In this document: positions 23,227-24,533 of the stretch, piece after piece
Numbering within the stretch: position 1 is the stretch's first letter
How the letters are laid out: the number at the start of each line of letters is the position of its first letter
Source of the DNA: Nitrosomonadales bacterium
Lineage (GTDB): Bacteria > Pseudomonadota > Gammaproteobacteria > Burkholderiales > Nitrosomonadaceae
Reading direction: 5' to 3'
DNA length: 24,533 nucleotides
Assembly: GCA_004525885.1 (NCBI GenBank)
Contig: SPBV01000004.1
Location: 1-24,533 of the forward strand
Position numbers and translations under genes: made by a program
The notes under the pieces: generated by a model
The model's input: only the letters and a program-made list of their open reading frames with translations
Told to the model about the DNA's origin: nothing
The model's database searches: none

Positions 23227-23622
23227 ATGAAAAAATTACTATTAATATTAATACTTGCTTTGATGAATACCAACGCAATAGCTGAGTGGACTGCAGTGAA
23301 GTGGGACCATGAAGATGGTGGACTAACCTTATATGTTGACCACGCCACGATTCGTAAGGAAAACAATAGAGTTAAGATGTTAAGCTTGACTGACTTTGAA
23401 GTTATTGAGAAAAATGAAACTGATCTTTTCTCTTCAAGAACTCAGAATGAGTTCGATTGTGAAGGAAAAAAAATGAGGCAGCTTTACTACGCACTATATA
23501 GCGGAAGCATGGGCAAAGGTAAAATGGAACATTCGAATAGCGAACATCTGAAATGGATGCCAGTAAAATCCGGAAGTATGGAAGAAGCTATGTGGACAAT
23601 AGCTTGTGGTAAGAAAGCATAA
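23227..23622 (+). CDS. Secreted surface-adhesin protein E-like protein
   Basis: A 131-residue protein with a signal peptide (1-19, cleavage at AIA/EW). The mature part has the pattern of the adhesin E (PF16747-like) family: W near the N-terminus, a LYVDHATIRK segment, a LSLTDFEV strand, a single cysteine C78 in the middle (FDCEG), the YSGSMGKG turn and a second cysteine C127 at the end, likely disulfide-bonded to C78. In Haemophilus the namesake binds host proteins, but members are widespread in environmental proteobacteria, where the domain probably has a general envelope role. It starts 93 nt after the ketosynthase gene with no clear Shine-Dalgarno and is followed by dps. Assignment is from remembered family pattern. 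Confidence 0.75.
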   Translation: MKKLLLILILALMNTNAIAEWTAVKWDHEDGGLTLYVDHATIRKENNRVKMLSLTDFEVIEKNETDLFSSRTQNEFDCEGKKMRQLYYALYSGSMGKGKMEHSNSEHLKWMPVKSGSMEEAMWTIACGKKA

Positions 23623-23626
23623 AAAA

Positions 23627-23656
23627 TTACGATGACTTTTATTTGCATTTTATAAT
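23627..23656 (+). promoter_or_regulatory. Possible dps promoter
   Basis: TTACGA (23627-23632), 18 nt, then a perfect TATAAT (23651-23656). A start near 23663 leaves a leader of about 78 nt before dps. The -35 is imperfect, so another factor may be needed. Confidence 0.45.
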
Positions 23657-23740
23657 ACGACATATTACTAGCTCATATCAAATATAGGTATCTATTCTCT
23701 TGGTGCCAGCAACAGATCAGTAGAAAGAAGGAGGATTATT

Positions 23741-24211
23741 ATGAACATTGACATCGGTATTAACGAAAAGGATCGATCCGAAATAGCTGCTGGCCTCAGC
23801 AAACTACTAGCTGATACTTATAGCCTCTACCTTAAAACTCACAACTTTCATTGGAATGTTACCGGTCCCATGTTCCAAACATTACATCTTATGTTTGAAA
23901 CACAATACAACGAACTAGCACTTGCTGTTGATCTCATTGCTGAGCGCATTCGCTCGCTGGGCTTCCCTGCACCAGGCTCCTATAGTGAATTTAAACGCCT
24001 AAGTTCTATAAGCGAAACTTCTGGAACACCTAAAGCTAAAGAGATGATTAAAATACTTGTTGAGGGCCAAGAAGCGATTGTTCGTACCGCACGATCTGTT
24101 TTTCCAGCGGCTGAGAATGCATCTGATGAAGCAACTGCAGATCTACTGACTCAACGTATACAATTACATGAGAAAACCGCATGGATGCTTAGAAGTTTGT
24201 TAGAGGATTAA
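23741..24211 (+). CDS. dps: Dps-family ferritin-like DNA-protection protein
   Basis: Dps forms a dodecamer that oxidises and stores iron with hydrogen peroxide and protects DNA under stress. The 156 residues show the ferroxidase pattern LKTHNFHWNVTG with H37, H49 in TLHLMFE with E53 after it, and D64 and E68 in DLIAERI, followed by LGFPAPGS; the four-helix bundle continues to the end. It lacks the long lysine-rich N-terminal tail of E. coli Dps, so direct DNA binding is uncertain. The ATG at 23741 has the best Shine-Dalgarno of the window (AAGGAGG), pointing to high expression. A separate transcript is likely. Confidence 0.94.
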   Translation: MNIDIGINEKDRSEIAAGLSKLLADTYSLYLKTHNFHWNVTGPMFQTLHLMFETQYNELALAVDLIAERIRSLGFPAPGSYSEFKRLSSISETSGTPKAKEMIKILVEGQEAIVRTARSVFPAAENASDEATADLLTQRIQLHEKTAWMLRSLLED

Positions 24212-24295
24212 GGAGATGGCTCATTAACCTACTGTCTGACACCTAAAGTCAGAGACAAATGAAAAAATGTTATTAAGCTAATAATGCATCAAGAG

Positions 24296-24330
24296 ACTAT
24301 AGACTAATCATATTTAGTCTATAGTAATTT
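24296..24330 (+). terminator. Terminator of dps
   Basis: A perfect 12-bp inverted repeat (24296-24307 and 24314-24325, 6-nt loop) lies 85 nt after the dps stop, followed by AATTTTT. The stem is AT-rich. Confidence 0.55.
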
Positions 24331-24360
24331 TTGTGGATAATATATACAAAGTTCGTCTTA

Positions 24361-24399
24361 AAAAAAGCACCCCTGAGGGCGCTTAGAGGCCCTCAGGGG
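24361..24399 (-). terminator. Strong minus-strand terminator with no visible gene
   Basis: CCCCTGAGGGC (24370-24380) pairs perfectly with GCCCTCAGGGG (24389-24399), 8-nt loop. On the minus strand the hairpin is followed by TGC and a run of seven T, so it ends a transcript coming from the right. No minus-strand coding frame of normal size lies between it and the window edge. Confidence 0.75.
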
Positions 24400-24497
24400 C
24401 GGGCAATCTGCGTTTTCTTTTCCTACTAAAATGGTAATACTGTAAACATTCACATCCTCTCCATGCGATATACTTATCTTGATCATCTATAATAAAC

Positions 24498-24527
24498 ATG
24501 CGTCTATTTTTTAAATTACTACGCATG
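24498..24527. promoter_or_regulatory. Inverted repeat at the right edge, next to a TATAAT box
   Basis: CATGCGT (24498-24504) and ACGCATG (24521-24527) form a 7-bp inverted repeat around an AT-rich centre. A perfect TATAAT lies at 24488-24493 on the plus strand, and the right arm contains an ATG (24525) followed by AAAAAA, which could be the first codons of a gene cut by the window end. Operator or hairpin; both readings are tentative. Confidence 0.3.
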
Positions 24528-24533
24528 AAAAAA

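Overview
The window is a chromosomal, gene-dense stretch (21 intact genes plus one gene, dnaE, interrupted by a stop codon) from a Gram-negative bacterium. The gene families and neighbourhoods (aat-bpt, a solitary rsxB next to nth and a DUF1841 gene, argC / coiled-coil membrane protein / bactofilin / erpA, rplM-rpsI, an ABC-F Uup, tandem small c-type cytochromes) point to a betaproteobacterium, most likely of the Nitrosomonadales. The DNA is rather AT-rich between genes. The taxonomic call is an inference from family content and gene order. I found no tRNA, rRNA, CRISPR array, insertion sequence or integrase.

Layout. 197-1598 (+): overlapping aat and bpt, the two aminoacyl-protein transferases of the bacterial Leu/N-degron pathway. 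1660-2595 (-): secreted protein with kinesin-light-chain-type TPRs. 2832-5696 (+): pyrD, rsxB-like ferredoxin, nth and DUF1841, closed by a strong hairpin. 5800-6491 (-): two class I cytochromes c with their own promoter. 6776-8704 (-): uup. 9041-11468 (+): MepM-like M23 endopeptidase and anmK, i.e. peptidoglycan cleavage and recycling. 11555-14205 (-): argC, a membrane coiled-coil protein, bactofilin and erpA. 14345-15180 (-): rplM-rpsI with a good sigma70 promoter and a strong terminator. 15308-18856 (-): dnaE. 18968-20323 (+): trhP (yegQ). 20419-21393 (-): YheT-type hydrolase. 21645-23133 (+): stand-alone acyl carrier protein and ketosynthase with their own promoter. 23227-24211 (+): adhesin-E-like secreted protein and dps. 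24212-24533: two terminators facing each other and, at the edge, a palindrome and a possible next start codon.

The most striking observation is dnaE. The replicative polymerase alpha subunit is split by an in-frame TAG at 17000-17002, not by a frameshift. The 563 codons after it stay open, in the same frame, and well conserved, and there are no intein halves. All three catalytic aspartates lie before the stop; the fingers, clamp-binding motif and OB domain lie after it. The linker just before the stop is also longer than in E. coli. Either the base is wrong, or this is a real nonsense allele or strain artefact, or the protein is made by readthrough or re-initiation as two pieces. Three other genes here end in TAG, so reassignment of TAG is unlikely. 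Secondary points of interest are the ACP-ketosynthase pair with non-ATG starts, interleaved inverted repeats at 20352-20408, a possible minus-strand small RNA at the right edge, and the soluble RnfB-like ferredoxin with a charged tail beside nth.
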